Counted from the stretch's first letter, positions 9,467 to 18,257 are shown. The stretch is 64,000 bases of DNA from CAWAWP01 sp963841205 (GCA_963841205.1 CAWJCH010000010.1:321705-385704), one strand, 5' to 3'. The notes: a model not told the origin generated them from the letters alone. Translations and numbers: made by a program.

Positions 9467-10660
9467 ATGTTCGCCGCCCAGACCTACCTGACGCATCTCG
9501 AGTGCGCCGACTGCGGCATGCGCCACGACACGGAGCGTGAGCAGCACCTCTGCGCCTGCGGTGGCATCCTGCTTGCCCGCTACAATCTGGAGGGGCTCGC
9601 GCGCGAAGTGCCGCGCGACGAGGTCGCCACGCAATCCTGGGGCGAAGGGCTTTGGCGCTACGCCCCATTGCTGCCCGTGGGCGACCCCTCAATGCGCGTG
9701 ACGCTCGGCGAGGGCGCGACGCCGCTACTCGCGTTGCCGGATCTCTCCGCCGAGCTCGACGCGGAAGTCTGGCTGAAAGACGAGGGGCTGAACCCCACCG
9801 GCGCCTTCAAGGCCCGCGGCGCGGCGGTCGGCGTGGCGCGGGCGAAGGTGCTTGGCGCTCACGTTATCGCCTTGCCCACGGCAGGCAACGCTGGCGCCGC
9901 GTGGGCGGCCTACGGCGCACGGGCCGGCGTTGCCGTGGTGGTTGCCATGCCGGAAGACGCTCCGCCGCTTACACAGCGCGAGGTGCGATTCTACGGCGCG
10001 CGGCTGCACCTGGTGCAGGGCTTGATCAGCGATGCAGGCGCCTGGATCGCCGAGGGCGTGCGCGAGCACGGCTGGTACGACGCCAGCACATTCAAGGAAC
10101 CGTACCGGCTCGAAGGCAAGAAGACACTCGGCTTCGAGATCGCCGAGCAGCTCGGCTGGCGGCCACCCGACGTGATCCTCTACCCAACCGGCGGCGGCGT
10201 GGGATTGCTTGGCCTCTGGAAGGCCTTCAACGAGCTGCGCGCGCTCGGCTGGATCGATCGGGATGCGCCCGCCCCCCGCCTTGTGGTCGTCCAGGCCGCC
10301 GGCTGTGCGCCCGTCGTCCGCGCATGGGAGAGCGGCGCGGCGCAGACAGCCTTCTGGGAGGGCGCGGCAACGGTGGCTGCGGGCCTGCGCGTGCCGGGTC
10401 CGTTGGCGGGTGGATTGATGCTACGGGCGCTCCGCGAGACGGGCGGCGCCGCCGTCGCTGTGGCGGATGAGGACACCCGGCGGGCCATCGGCGAGCTCGC
10501 GCGGCGCGGCCTCTGGGTCTGCCCCGAAGGTGCGGCGCTGCTTCCGGCCCTGCGACGGCTGCGCGCCGAGGGCTGGATTCACGCGGGCGAGCGCGTCGTG
10601 CTGCTCAACACCGGCGCTGGGCTGGTCTACCCGGATGTGGAGCCGCTCGAACGGGCATAG
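9467..10660 (+). CDS. thrC: Threonine synthase
   Basis: 397 residues of the fold-type II PLP family, converting O-phosphohomoserine to threonine in the cytosol. A zinc-ribbon-like N-terminus (ECADCGM, then CACGG) is followed by LGEGATPLL, the PLP lysine in NPTGAFKARG near residue 115, the TAGNAGAAWAAYGARAG segment and the phosphate-binding glycine loop PTGGGVGLLG. A strong AAGGAAGGG lies ahead of ATG 9467. The zinc-ribbon form is typical of long bacterial and archaeal threonine synthases. A related PLP lyase cannot be excluded, since no substrate-specific residue was checked. Confidence 0.88.
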   Translation: MFAAQTYLTHLECADCGMRHDTEREQHLCACGGILLARYNLEGLAREVPRDEVATQSWGEGLWRYAPLLPVGDPSMRVTLGEGATPLLALPDLSAELDAEVWLKDEGLNPTGAFKARGAAVGVARAKVLGAHVIALPTAGNAGAAWAAYGARAGVAVVVAMPEDAPPLTQREVRFYGARLHLVQGLISDAGAWIAEGVREHGWYDASTFKEPYRLEGKKTLGFEIAEQLGWRPPDVILYPTGGGVGLLGLWKAFNELRALGWIDRDAPAPRLVVVQAAGCAPVVRAWESGAAQTAFWEGAATVAAGLRVPGPLAGGLMLRALRETGGAAVAVADEDTRRAIGELARRGLWVCPEGAALLPALRRLRAEGWIHAGERVVLLNTGAGLVYPDVEPLERA

Positions 10661-10678
10661 ATCGGGGTGCCGTAGCCG

Positions 10679-10864
10679 TCATGGGTGCGTCAGCAGCAGG
10701 ACCATGGCAGCGTCCGTTCCGTAGACCAGCAGCGCCTACGCAGGCCCATAGGTCAGCCAGATCACGTCGCCGATCAGAGGGAAAGAGAGCGCGCTAAAGA
10801 GCTGGCCGGCGAGGATCAGATCGCTCGCGAGGAAGAGCGCGCCGCCGAACGTCGCAGGCGCGAT
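10679..10864 (-). pseudogene. Remnant of a YhhN-family membrane protein
   Basis: 62 codons on the minus strand translate to a piece resembling the C-terminus of YhhN (lysoplasmalogenase-like) proteins: GGALFLASDLILAG, then PLIGDVIWLTYGPA, a TAG, and ALLVYGTDAAMVLLL. The family usually has Gln in the AQ(L/A)LI motif at the TAG position, so a CAG to TAG change is likely. The upstream two thirds of the gene are missing. The match rests on motif recall only. Confidence 0.4.
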
Positions 10865-10930
10865 CCGTCGTGTACACTGCATGCGAGGTCGCGACACGTC
10901 GTCGCCTTGCCACGAGAGGAGCGCACGCGC

Positions 10931-11710
10931 ATGCCATCATTCGATCTCAGCGACCGCACGGCCCTCGTCACGGGGGGATCGCGCGGCATTGGCCTGGCGA
11001 TTGGCGCCGCGCTGGCCGGGGCGGGCGCGCGCGTGGTACTCGCCGCGCGGCATACGGACGCCGTCGAGCAGGCTGCGGCACAGCTCCGCGAGGGGGGCGC
11101 GCAGGTGATCGGCGTCGCCGCGAACGTGGGCAAGGCCGACGAGGTGCAGACGCTGATCGACGCCACCAACGCCGCGTTTGGGCCGGTGGACATCCTCGTC
11201 AACAACGCGGCGACGAACATCCACTTCGGGCCGATGCTCGACGCCGACGACGGGATGTGGCTGAAGATGATGGACACCAACCTGCTCAGCGCCGTGCGCC
11301 TCTGTCGGCTGGTGGTGCCGGGGATGCGCGAGCGGCGGCGCGGCAAGATCATCAACGTCTCGTCGGTGGACGGCATCCAGCCGGGGATCGGGCGTGGCGT
11401 CTACGGCTCGCTGAAGGCGGCGCTGATCCAGTTCACGCGCTCGCTGGCGCAGGAGCTTGGGCCGGACAATATCCAGGTGAACGCCATCGCGCCGGGATTG
11501 ATCCACACGCGCTTCGCCCAGATCCTGACGGAGACGCCGCAGATTCGCTCCGCCGCCGAGAAGATGACGCCCATGAAGCGCATCGGCGAGCCGGACGAGG
11601 TCGCCGGCGCCGCGCTGTACCTCGCCTCACCCGCCAGCGACTTTACCACCGGGCAGGTGCTGGTGGTGGACGGCGGCCTGACGCTCGGCTCCTTCGGCGC
11701 GGTGGAGTAG
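10931..11710 (+). CDS. Short-chain dehydrogenase/reductase
   Basis: 259 residues of the classical SDR fold. The NAD(P)-binding motif TGGSRGIG is near residue 15, NNAAT near 93, the catalytic serine in NVSSVDG near 144, and Tyr-x3-Lys in YGSLK near residues 158-162, followed by APGLIHTRF. The C-terminus FTTGQVLVVDGGLTLG is standard for FabG/glucose-dehydrogenase-like SDRs. ATG 10931 has a GAGAGGAG upstream. The substrate is undetermined; 3-oxoacyl-ACP reductase-like or polyol/sugar dehydrogenase activities are all possible. Confidence 0.88.
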   Translation: MPSFDLSDRTALVTGGSRGIGLAIGAALAGAGARVVLAARHTDAVEQAAAQLREGGAQVIGVAANVGKADEVQTLIDATNAAFGPVDILVNNAATNIHFGPMLDADDGMWLKMMDTNLLSAVRLCRLVVPGMRERRRGKIINVSSVDGIQPGIGRGVYGSLKAALIQFTRSLAQELGPDNIQVNAIAPGLIHTRFAQILTETPQIRSAAEKMTPMKRIGEPDEVAGAALYLASPASDFTTGQVLVVDGGLTLGSFGAVE

Positions 11711-11838
11711 CGACGACGGGCCAAACTGCGGCGGCGGCGTTACGTATTCATGATGGACGCAGCGAAGGCAGCCCGCGCAACGGGGAGGGTCCCCGCCCGC
11801 GGTCGCCTACGCACGCTGCTCCCCAAGGAGTCTCACCA

Positions 11839-11976
11839 ATGTTCGGTCGCCGCCACCACGTCCCGCTCCTCTTTTGGATCGGGGCGCTCTTCTTCGGACG
11901 CCGTATCCTGCGCAATTGGCAGCGAGGCGGCTACGGTCGCTATGGCGGTTATGGTCGCCACGGCGATTTCGTCTAA
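11839..11976 (+). CDS. Small 45-residue membrane protein, Gly/Arg/Tyr-rich tail
   Basis: AAGGAG at 11825-11830 is eight bases before ATG 11839, and the frame closes at TAA 11974. The protein has one hydrophobic stretch, VPLLFWIGALFFG, flanked by basic residues, then a tail RGGYGRYGGYGRHG. It lies between the SDR gene and the convergent phosphatase gene. No family is recognised. The good ribosome site and clean composition make it a probable real small gene; a role at the membrane is inference. Confidence 0.6.
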   Translation: MFGRRHHVPLLFWIGALFFGRRILRNWQRGGYGRYGGYGRHGDFV

Positions 11977-12092
11977 ACGGCAGGCATCGCGAGAGGCGAG
12001 ATCGCTCCTCCTGGGACACGGTATGCGGCAGGCCGCTCCGTTCTCCCAGAGGGTGATGATCTCGCCTGCGATTCTTTCCGCGCCAGGACGCG

Positions 12093-13145
12093 TTACGCCG
12101 CCGCGACGCGGACGACGATAGCCGTCACGTTGTCGGGACCACCAGCCTCGTTGGCGCGTGCGATGAGTTGCTGCGCGCTCTCATCGGGACCGTATCGTTC
12201 GACGATGGCGCGGAGGTCGTCGTCCGTCACCACACCGGAGAGACCGTCCGTGCAGAGGATGACGATGTCGCCCTCCGACACGGGCTCGCTGAACAGATCC
12301 ACCTCGACCTCCGGTTTGCCGAGCGCGCGGTAGATGACGTTGCGCTTCTCGTGGGTACGCGCCTCTTCGGGTGAGATCTCGCCGCGCTCGACCATCTGTG
12401 CCACGAGCGAGTGATCGCGGGTGATCTGGCGCAACGCGCCGTCGTGCAGGATATAGACGCGACTGTCGCCGACGTTGGCGGCGTAGAGGGTCTCCCCGCG
12501 CAGCACGGCGGCGACGCAGGTCGCGCCCATGCCGAGTTGCTCCCCCTGCGCACGCTCCGGCTCGCCCGCCTGATAGACGGCGGCGTTGGCCCGCTCCACG
12601 GCCTCGCGCAGGACAGTGAGCACGTCGTCGCGCGCATCCTGATAGTAGGCGTCGTGGATGCGCTGCACGGCCAATTCGCTGGCGACCTCGCCGCGCCCGT
12701 GGCCGCCAAGGCCGTCGGAGACGACGAAGAGCGCACCCTTCGCATCCAAGACCGTCTCGTCCTTAGGGATGAAGGCGAGCAGGCTGTCCTCGTTGCTTTC
12801 TCGCGTGCGCCCGATGTCGGTGCGCTGCGCGACCTCAAGCTTGAACGACAAGGCCATCGCGAAGTGTTCCTTTCCCGCGAAGGCGAGGTGGTCCTCGCCC
12901 CGCTGTGTCCAGGTGCGGACGTGTTGAATTGGGACTGTCTTGACGAGATCCCAGAGGATCTCACCCCAGAGGCGGAGCAGGCCCGGCATACCGCGCCGCT
13001 GCGCCGTCTCGCGGGAGGCGTCGCGGAAGACAAAGAGCATCTCCGAGGCATAGTCCTCGCGGAATGCGCGGGGATAGGCCAGCAGCAGCGCGCGATAGAG
13101 ACGCTCGAAGAAGCCGGCCCTGCGGCGCGGTGGTGGGAAGCTCAC
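12093..13145 (-). CDS. PP2C-type phosphatase with permease-prefix-like N-terminus
   Basis: 350 residues starting at GTG 13145, whose bases overlap the padR stop (GTGA), so the pair is coupled. Residues 100-350 are a PP2C/SpoIIE-type Ser/Thr phosphatase: TRESNEDSLL, VVSDGLGGHGRGEVAS, GMGATCVAAVL, NVGDSRVYIL, CTDGLSGVVTDDDL and GPDNVTAIVV hold the metal-binding aspartates. Residues 10-90 (FFERLYRALLLAYPRAFRED and YASEMLFVFRDASRE) resemble the prefix found at the start of FtsX/MacB-like permeases that are usually controlled by PadR regulators. No transmembrane permease domain follows. The phosphatase call is firm, the prefix resemblance moderate. Confidence 0.88.
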   Translation of the reverse strand: MSFPPPRRRAGFFERLYRALLLAYPRAFREDYASEMLFVFRDASRETAQRRGMPGLLRLWGEILWDLVKTVPIQHVRTWTQRGEDHLAFAGKEHFAMALSFKLEVAQRTDIGRTRESNEDSLLAFIPKDETVLDAKGALFVVSDGLGGHGRGEVASELAVQRIHDAYYQDARDDVLTVLREAVERANAAVYQAGEPERAQGEQLGMGATCVAAVLRGETLYAANVGDSRVYILHDGALRQITRDHSLVAQMVERGEISPEEARTHEKRNVIYRALGKPEVEVDLFSEPVSEGDIVILCTDGLSGVVTDDDLRAIVERYGPDESAQQLIARANEAGGPDNVTAIVVRVAAA

Positions 13146-13534
13146 GAGGCGCCTCCCGTCATGTCGAAGCCGGGGAGGGCTCGCTTGCTCTGCGCGATGC
13201 GCACCAGATCCTCCATGCGGCGGACCTCGGCGGCCAAGACGCGCTCGCCGAAGCCGGTGAGCCGGTAGTAGCGCCGGCGCTCCTCGCCATGCTCGCTCTG
13301 CGCGGGATCGGCACGCTCCGGCGTCTCGGCGATGAGGCCGTCCTTGAGCATGCGCTGGATCGAGCCGTAGAGCGTGCCCGGACCCATGCGCACCGCCCCG
13401 CCGCTGCGCTCGCCGACCTCGCGCATGATGGCGTAGCCGTGCTTCTCGCCGTCCGCGAGCGCAAGCAGGATGTGCAAAACCGCCGGCGTCAGCGGCAGCA
13501 GCGCCTCCGGCGCGCGCTGGTCATCGTGTGACAT
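13142..13534 (-). CDS. PadR-family transcriptional regulator
   Basis: 130 residues from ATG 13534; an in-frame ATG nine codons earlier lacks a ribosome site. The N-terminal winged helix reads LTPAVLHILLALADGEKHGY then MREVGERSGGAVRMGPGTLY and IQRMLKDGLI, the PadR hallmark. A helical C-terminus (GERVLAAEVRRMEDLVRIAQ) would dimerise. It overlaps the phosphatase gene by four bases. Two palindromes lie just downstream of its own -10, indicating autorepression relieved by an unknown ligand. A degraded second copy of its 5' half and operators is at 15031-15281. Confidence 0.9.
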   Translation of the reverse strand: MSHDDQRAPEALLPLTPAVLHILLALADGEKHGYAIMREVGERSGGAVRMGPGTLYGSIQRMLKDGLIAETPERADPAQSEHGEERRRYYRLTGFGERVLAAEVRRMEDLVRIAQSKRALPGFDMTGGAS

Positions 13535-13589
13535 CGCGTTCCCCCGATTCGGCGAGAGCACGAGGGTAGCTACGCCTCATCTCCCGCCT

Positions 13590-13650
13590 ATATATCCACA
13601 ACAGATATATCCGTCACGGATATTCTACCCGCCGAGAGCGCCGTTGTCAA
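13590..13650 (-). promoter_or_regulatory. padR promoter with two palindromic operators
   Basis: On the minus strand TTGACA (13650-13645), 17 bases, TAGAAT (13627-13622). A perfect 17-bp palindrome ATATCCGT-C-ACGGATAT spans 13607-13623 and a second inverted repeat ATATATC/GATATAT spans 13590-13610. Both cover the start-site region, as expected for repression by the PadR protein. Confidence 0.8.
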
Positions 13651-13895
13651 GTGACGGAGCCTTCCACCGGGCAGGTGCGTCCACTTCGGAGGAACGGCCA
13701 TTCGTCCAGGGAGCGCGTTTGGCAGTGCCTATCTATTCGCCTGACACGCTCGAAATGCATGTCCAGGACTCGATGCAACCGACAATCCATGCGCCGAGTT
13801 AATCACCCGCGGCGAGGAGAACGTATAGTGTTGAGCGTGAGTGCCTTGCCCAACCGGTGCCGCAGGCGAGAGAAAGCGCGAAGAGGAGATATCCG

Positions 13896-14855
13896 ATGAC
13901 GAGATCGCATCCCTTTCGTTTCGGCGTGATTGGCGAGCAGATGTCCTCCGCTGAGGCATGGGGCAGAACCGCACGGCAAGCGGAGCAGTTAGGCTACTCG
14001 ACGCTCTTCATCCGCGATCACTTCATCTCAGACCCTTTCGGCGACCAGTTTGCGCCGATGATCGCGTTAATGGCGGCGGCGGATGCCACCAAGACCCTTC
14101 GCGTTGGAAGCCTCGTGCTCGACAATGATTACCGGCATCCCGTCGTCCTGGCAAAGGAAGCCGCCACCCTCGACGTGCTCTCACATGGGCGGTTTGAGCT
14201 GGGTCTGGGTGCTGGTTGGGCGAAGACCGAATATCAGCAGGCAGGCATGTCGTTCGACGCGCCCGGCATTCGGGTGGGCCGGCTTGAAGAGGCGGTGCGG
14301 GTCATAAAAGGCCTCTTTGCCGATGAACCGCTCACATTTTCCGGCAGCTATTACCACATCGACCAACTCAACGGCTATCCCAAGCCCATCCAGCAGCCGC
14401 ATCCACCCATACTCATCGGTGGGAGCGGGAGGCGCATGCTTGCATTGGCGGCGCGTGAAGCCAGCACCATCGGCATCCTCAACGGCGACTATTCGTCCGG
14501 AATAGAGATCGATGACCCGCTCAAGCGCTCGCCAGAGGCGATGACCGAGAAGATCCAGTGGATTCGCCAGGCGGCTGGCGAGCGCTTCGATCAGGTGGTG
14601 CTGAACATGGTGATCGCGCCGATCCTGACCTCGGACCAGCGGCAGGGAGCTGAACAATGTGCTCGTCAACACGGTTGGACTTCGATTCGTCCGGAGGAGG
14701 TGTTGGAGATGCCCTCCATCTTCATCGGAACGGTCGAAGAGATCGGTGAGCAGATGCACGCGCGGCGAGAGCGCTACGGATTTTCCTACTACATCGTCTC
14801 GGATGCTGACATGGAGGCGATTGCGCCCATTGTCACTCGTTTGGCCGGATCGTGA
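13896..14855 (+). CDS. LLM-class (F420-type) oxidoreductase
   Basis: 319 residues of the luciferase-like TIM-barrel family. Seen: FRFGVIGEQMSSAEAW at the start, LGYSTLFIRDHF, LRVGSLVLDNDYRHPVVLAK, LDVLSHGRFELGLGAGW and PPILIGGSGRRMLALAAREA. The pattern matches the TIGR03621-like group of deazaflavin-dependent oxidoreductases, which use coenzyme F420 in actinobacteria and Chloroflexota; FMN use cannot be excluded. ATG 13896 has a GAGGAG nine bases upstream. A TATAGT at 13824 may be its -10. The gene is divergent from padR. Substrate unknown. Confidence 0.85.
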   Translation: MTRSHPFRFGVIGEQMSSAEAWGRTARQAEQLGYSTLFIRDHFISDPFGDQFAPMIALMAAADATKTLRVGSLVLDNDYRHPVVLAKEAATLDVLSHGRFELGLGAGWAKTEYQQAGMSFDAPGIRVGRLEEAVRVIKGLFADEPLTFSGSYYHIDQLNGYPKPIQQPHPPILIGGSGRRMLALAAREASTIGILNGDYSSGIEIDDPLKRSPEAMTEKIQWIRQAAGERFDQVVLNMVIAPILTSDQRQGAEQCARQHGWTSIRPEEVLEMPSIFIGTVEEIGEQMHARRERYGFSYYIVSDADMEAIAPIVTRLAGS

Positions 14856-15030
14856 GACCACGCGTCCGATCCCGTCGGATGCTCGTTCACGAGCGACTAG
14901 CACCAGCGTGACGGCGGTGTCCGCTCCTCCAACGCCGCGGTGCCTCGCGCGGTTCCGTACCCCCCAGCGCGCAGCATCCGACGAGGGTGTTCCAGATGCG
15001 ACCGCCGAGATCATGGAAGTTTTGCAGCGC

Positions 15031-15166
15031 CGCCGCTGCGCTCGCCGACCTCGCGCATGACGGCCTAGCCGTGCTTCTCGCCGTCCGCGAGCGCAAGCAG
15101 GATGTGCAAAACCGCCGGCGTCAGCGGCAGCAGCACCTCCGGCGCGCGCTGGTCGTCGTGTGACAT
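15031..15166 (-). pseudogene. Truncated duplicate of padR 5' end
   Basis: This stretch and its upstream region to 15281 repeat 13399-13650 with scattered differences. The frame starts at ATG 15166 and copies the PadR N-terminus, but the codon for Tyr in HGYAIM is TAG (15067-15065), and the match stops at 15031, so two thirds of the gene are absent. Both operator palindromes and the -35 are preserved; the -10 is degraded. Confidence 0.85.
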
Positions 15167-15220
15167 CGCGCCCTCCCGATTCGGCAAGGAGGAAGGGTAG
15201 CCACGCCCCACTCCTCACCA

Positions 15221-15281
15221 GTATATCCACAACAGATATATCTGTCACAGATATAGCATCCACACCGAGCCGCCTTGTCAA
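15221..15281 (-). promoter_or_regulatory. Second copy of the PadR operator pair
   Basis: The perfect palindrome ATATCTGT-C-ACAGATAT at 15238-15254 and the adjacent TATATC/GATATA repeat match the padR operators with compensating changes that keep the dyad. TTGACA is at 15281-15276 on the minus strand. It could still bind PadR and influence the divergent lipoprotein gene starting at 15385. Confidence 0.6.
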
Positions 15282-15384
15282 GGAGAGGATGGCGGCGCCG
15301 ACGTGCCAGCGCACGGCGGGAACCTTGCGGGCGTATGCGGCGTCTCTTGGGAAGAAGGTGGGCTGGAGGAGAGAGGATAGCAAC

Positions 15385-15870
15385 ATGGTCCACGCGAGCG
15401 GTGGGCGTGTCGCACTCGCGGGGCCGCTGCTCGCCGCACTTTGCGCGATAAGCGCGTGCGCGATAAGCGCGTGCGCGACGCCGGGGAGCGCCGCAGCGAT
15501 GACGGCTACAGCGACACCGACGATGACGGCCACCGCAACGACGACGGCTACGGCGAATCCGGAGGCCCGCATCCACAACCTGTCTCCGAATTCGTTCGTG
15601 CTCTTCATACGCATCACCTTCACGAACTCCACCACGTACGATCAAGCCGTCGCGCTGCTCGGATCGGGGCCATTTCCCACGGCTCCTGATCCATGGGGCT
15701 GCGACGATCCGCGCTCGCCGACGCCTCCGCCAAACGTCGAGCGCGAGTCAGCCTACGATGGCTCGCACACGCTTCTGATCGATTCTACGCCCTGGGACGA
15801 GTTGCTCTGGCTCGCCTCCTCGCCCCAGGTTGTCTCGGTGGACGCCGCCGCCGTTTACCAGTGTCCCTAA
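15385..15870 (+). CDS. Small lipoprotein with tandemly duplicated lipobox
   Basis: 161 residues. ATG 15385 follows GGAGAGAGGA. The signal peptide ends AALCAISACAISACATPGS: a 15-bp tandem duplication around 15446-15475 gives two successive ISAC lipoboxes. A Thr/Ala/Met-rich linker (TATATPTMTATATTTATA) leads to a beta-rich domain of about 110 residues with DPWGCDDPRSPTPPP. No family is recognised. It is predicted to be anchored outside the membrane. It may share the divergent region holding the duplicated PadR operators. Confidence 0.7.
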   Translation: MVHASGGRVALAGPLLAALCAISACAISACATPGSAAAMTATATPTMTATATTTATANPEARIHNLSPNSFVLFIRITFTNSTTYDQAVALLGSGPFPTAPDPWGCDDPRSPTPPPNVERESAYDGSHTLLIDSTPWDELLWLASSPQVVSVDAAAVYQCP

Positions 15871-16105
15871 CATAGGCCCTTCATGGGACGCCCTCGCGGT
15901 CGCGTCCCCTGCGTATGTGCCGAGTCGGCAAACGGGACATGGCGCACCCGCCTGTATGGTATGCTCTAGAACGCAAGTCCTACGAGCGAGTGAAAGACCA
16001 CCGACTGGATCTCCGCGCGCGGCGTACATCGCATCCCTCGTCGGGGCGCATCAGTGCGCGCTCACCATTCCATAAGCGCGAGCAGCCACATCAGGAGCAA
16101 GGGAA

Positions 16106-16621
16106 ATGGCACACGACGACTTCACGCTGACAACCTTCACCACCTCGTGGCAAGCGTACCAGGATCATCTCGCGGCGGCGCTGGCGGCGCTCACCGCCGA
16201 GCAGCTCGCCCTGCGCGCCGCGCCGGGCCTGCGCTCCATCGGCGAGATTGCCCTGCACATCGTCGGCTGCCGCGCGTACTGGTTCACCGAGTTCTTGGGC
16301 GAGGACGGCGGCGAGGAGATGCAGCCGTACGCGCGCTGGAACGAGCTTGCGCTGACGGTGCCCATGCCGGAGCCCCTGCCGAGCGCCGCCGACTTGGCCG
16401 AGGGGATCGCCCACACCTGGCACTTCATGGCGGATTGTTTCGCTCGTTGGAGCCCCGACGACCTGCGCCGGACCTTCCACGATGTGGATGAGGAGGGCAG
16501 GCCGTACGAAGTGTCGCGCGCCTTTGTCGTCTGGCATGTGCTCGAACACGACCTGCATCACGGCGGCGAGCTCTCGCTCACCCTCGGCACGCACGGGATT
16601 GACGCGGCCTTCGCGCTCTGA
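16106..16621 (+). CDS. DinB-family metal-binding protein
   Basis: 171 residues of the DinB/YfiT four-helix bundle. The three histidines expected for metal binding are visible: one in GEIALHIVGCRAYWF near residue 50 and two in WHVLEHDLHHGGELS near residues 145-152. The first helix begins FTTSWQAYQDHLAAALAAL. DinB-fold enzymes include thiol transferases and hydrolases, so a detoxification role is possible. An AGGAG site lies upstream of ATG 16106. It is convergent with the aldehyde dehydrogenase gene. Confidence 0.88.
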   Translation: MAHDDFTLTTFTTSWQAYQDHLAAALAALTAEQLALRAAPGLRSIGEIALHIVGCRAYWFTEFLGEDGGEEMQPYARWNELALTVPMPEPLPSAADLAEGIAHTWHFMADCFARWSPDDLRRTFHDVDEEGRPYEVSRAFVVWHVLEHDLHHGGELSLTLGTHGIDAAFAL

Positions 16622-16650
16622 TCCTACGCCAGCAGTGAGGGGCGCGCCCG

Positions 16651-18111
16651 CTAGAGCTCGACGTAGACGTTCTTGACCTCAGTGTAGAGGTTGAGGGCGT
16701 GCATGCCGAGCTCGCGCCCCAGGCCAGACTGCTTGTAGCCGCCGAACGGCGCCTCGACGTGGACGCTGGAGTTGCTGTTGACGCTGAGGACGCCGGTGCG
16801 CACGCGGCGCGCGACCCGCAGCGCGCGGCCCACGTCGCGCGTCCAGAGCGAGCCGGAGAGACCGTAGGGCGAGGCATTGGCCTGCCGCACGGCGTCGTCC
16901 TCGTCCTCGAAGGGGATGATGCAGGCGACGGGACCGAAGATCTCCTCGCTGGCGACGCGCATCTCGTTGCGGGCACCGCCGAGCACCACGGGCAGCACGA
17001 AGCTGCCGTGCTCCAATCCGGCCTCGCTGGGAGGCTCGCCGCCGGTCAGCACGGCCGCCCCCTCACCGGCGCCGATGCCGACGTAGTCCAGCGTGCGCCG
17101 CTTCTGCGCGGGCGAGACGAGCGAGCCGATCTCGGTGTCGAGCGCGAGGGGATCGCCGACGCGCAGCTGCCGCGTGCGGGCGACAAAGCGCTCGGTGAAC
17201 TCGTCCAGGGCGGTGCGCTGCACGAAGATACGTGTGCGGGCGCAGCAGTCCTGTCCGGCGTTGGCGAAGACGCTGTAGGGCGCGCGATCCGCCGCCTCGG
17301 CGATGTCGGCGTCGTCGAAGACGATGCACGGCGACTTGCCGCCCAACTCAAGCGAGACACGCGTGATGTTCTCGGCAGCGGCACGCATGATCGTGCGCCC
17401 GACCTCCGTCGAGCCAGTGAAGGCGACCTTATCGACGGCGGGATGCGACGCCAGCGCCAGCCCGGCCACGGCACCGTCGCCCGACAGCACATTGACGACG
17501 CCGGCGGGGATGCCCGCTTCGAGGCAGAGATCGCCGAGCGCGAGCGCCGTTAGCGGGGTGAGCGAGGCGGGCTTGAGGATCACGGCGCAGCCGGTGGCGA
17601 GCGCGGGGGCCATCTTCCACGCGGCGATCACGATGGGGAAGTTCCACGGCACGATCTGCACGGCGACGCCGACCGGCTCGCGCAGCGTGAAGTCCAGGCC
17701 AGAGCCGGAGACTGGGATCGTCTCGCCGAAGTGCTTATTCGCCGCGCCCGCGTAATACTCGAAGGTGTTGGCCGCGCCCTCCACCTCGTCGCGCGCGTCG
17801 GCCAGCGCCTTGCCGCTGTTGCGTGTCTCAAGCTCGGCCAGGGCGTCGCGTCGCTCGCGGATCAGCGTCGAGAGGCGCAGCAGCACGCGCCCGCGCCGCG
17901 AGGCCGACCAGCGCGGCCAGGGGCCTTCGTCGAAGGCGGCCCGCGCTGCCTTCACCGCGCGCTCGACATCCTCCGTCCCGGCGAGCGCGACCTCGGCCAG
18001 CACCGCGCCGGTCGCCGGCTCATACGTCTCGAAAGTGCGCCCGTCGGCGCCGGGCACACGCTCGCCGCCGATCAGCAACAGCTCGCGCCGCGTCTCGCTC
18101 GATCCCGCCAT
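16651..18111 (-). CDS. NAD(P)-dependent aldehyde dehydrogenase
   Basis: 486 residues from ATG 18111, which has GGGAGG upstream; an ORF start 24 codons earlier lacks a site. ALDH signatures: VQIVPWNFPIVIAAWKMAPA, FTGSTEVGRTI, the catalytic-base glutamate in LELGGKSP near residue 255, the nucleophilic cysteine in NAGQDCCART near 289-290, and SEEIFGPV. The NAGQDCCA form resembles the betaine-aldehyde/gamma-aminobutyraldehyde group, so an amino-aldehyde or aliphatic aldehyde substrate is likely but unproven. The gene stands alone between dinB and a divergent membrane protein gene. Confidence 0.92.
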   Translation of the reverse strand: MAGSSETRRELLLIGGERVPGADGRTFETYEPATGAVLAEVALAGTEDVERAVKAARAAFDEGPWPRWSASRRGRVLLRLSTLIRERRDALAELETRNSGKALADARDEVEGAANTFEYYAGAANKHFGETIPVSGSGLDFTLREPVGVAVQIVPWNFPIVIAAWKMAPALATGCAVILKPASLTPLTALALGDLCLEAGIPAGVVNVLSGDGAVAGLALASHPAVDKVAFTGSTEVGRTIMRAAAENITRVSLELGGKSPCIVFDDADIAEAADRAPYSVFANAGQDCCARTRIFVQRTALDEFTERFVARTRQLRVGDPLALDTEIGSLVSPAQKRRTLDYVGIGAGEGAAVLTGGEPPSEAGLEHGSFVLPVVLGGARNEMRVASEEIFGPVACIIPFEDEDDAVRQANASPYGLSGSLWTRDVGRALRVARRVRTGVLSVNSNSSVHVEAPFGGYKQSGLGRELGMHALNLYTEVKNVYVEL

Positions 18112-18257
18112 GCGATGCCTCCCCGTCTCCGCGCCGAAAACTCCATCATCGCGAATCTGCCAAGCGGAGCTATCATATCCCATGTCGATGCCATGCGTGA
18201 CGACGCGCTCGTCCGCCGTGGCGCATCCTGGTCGCGGGGAAAGTGGGGGAACCAGCC

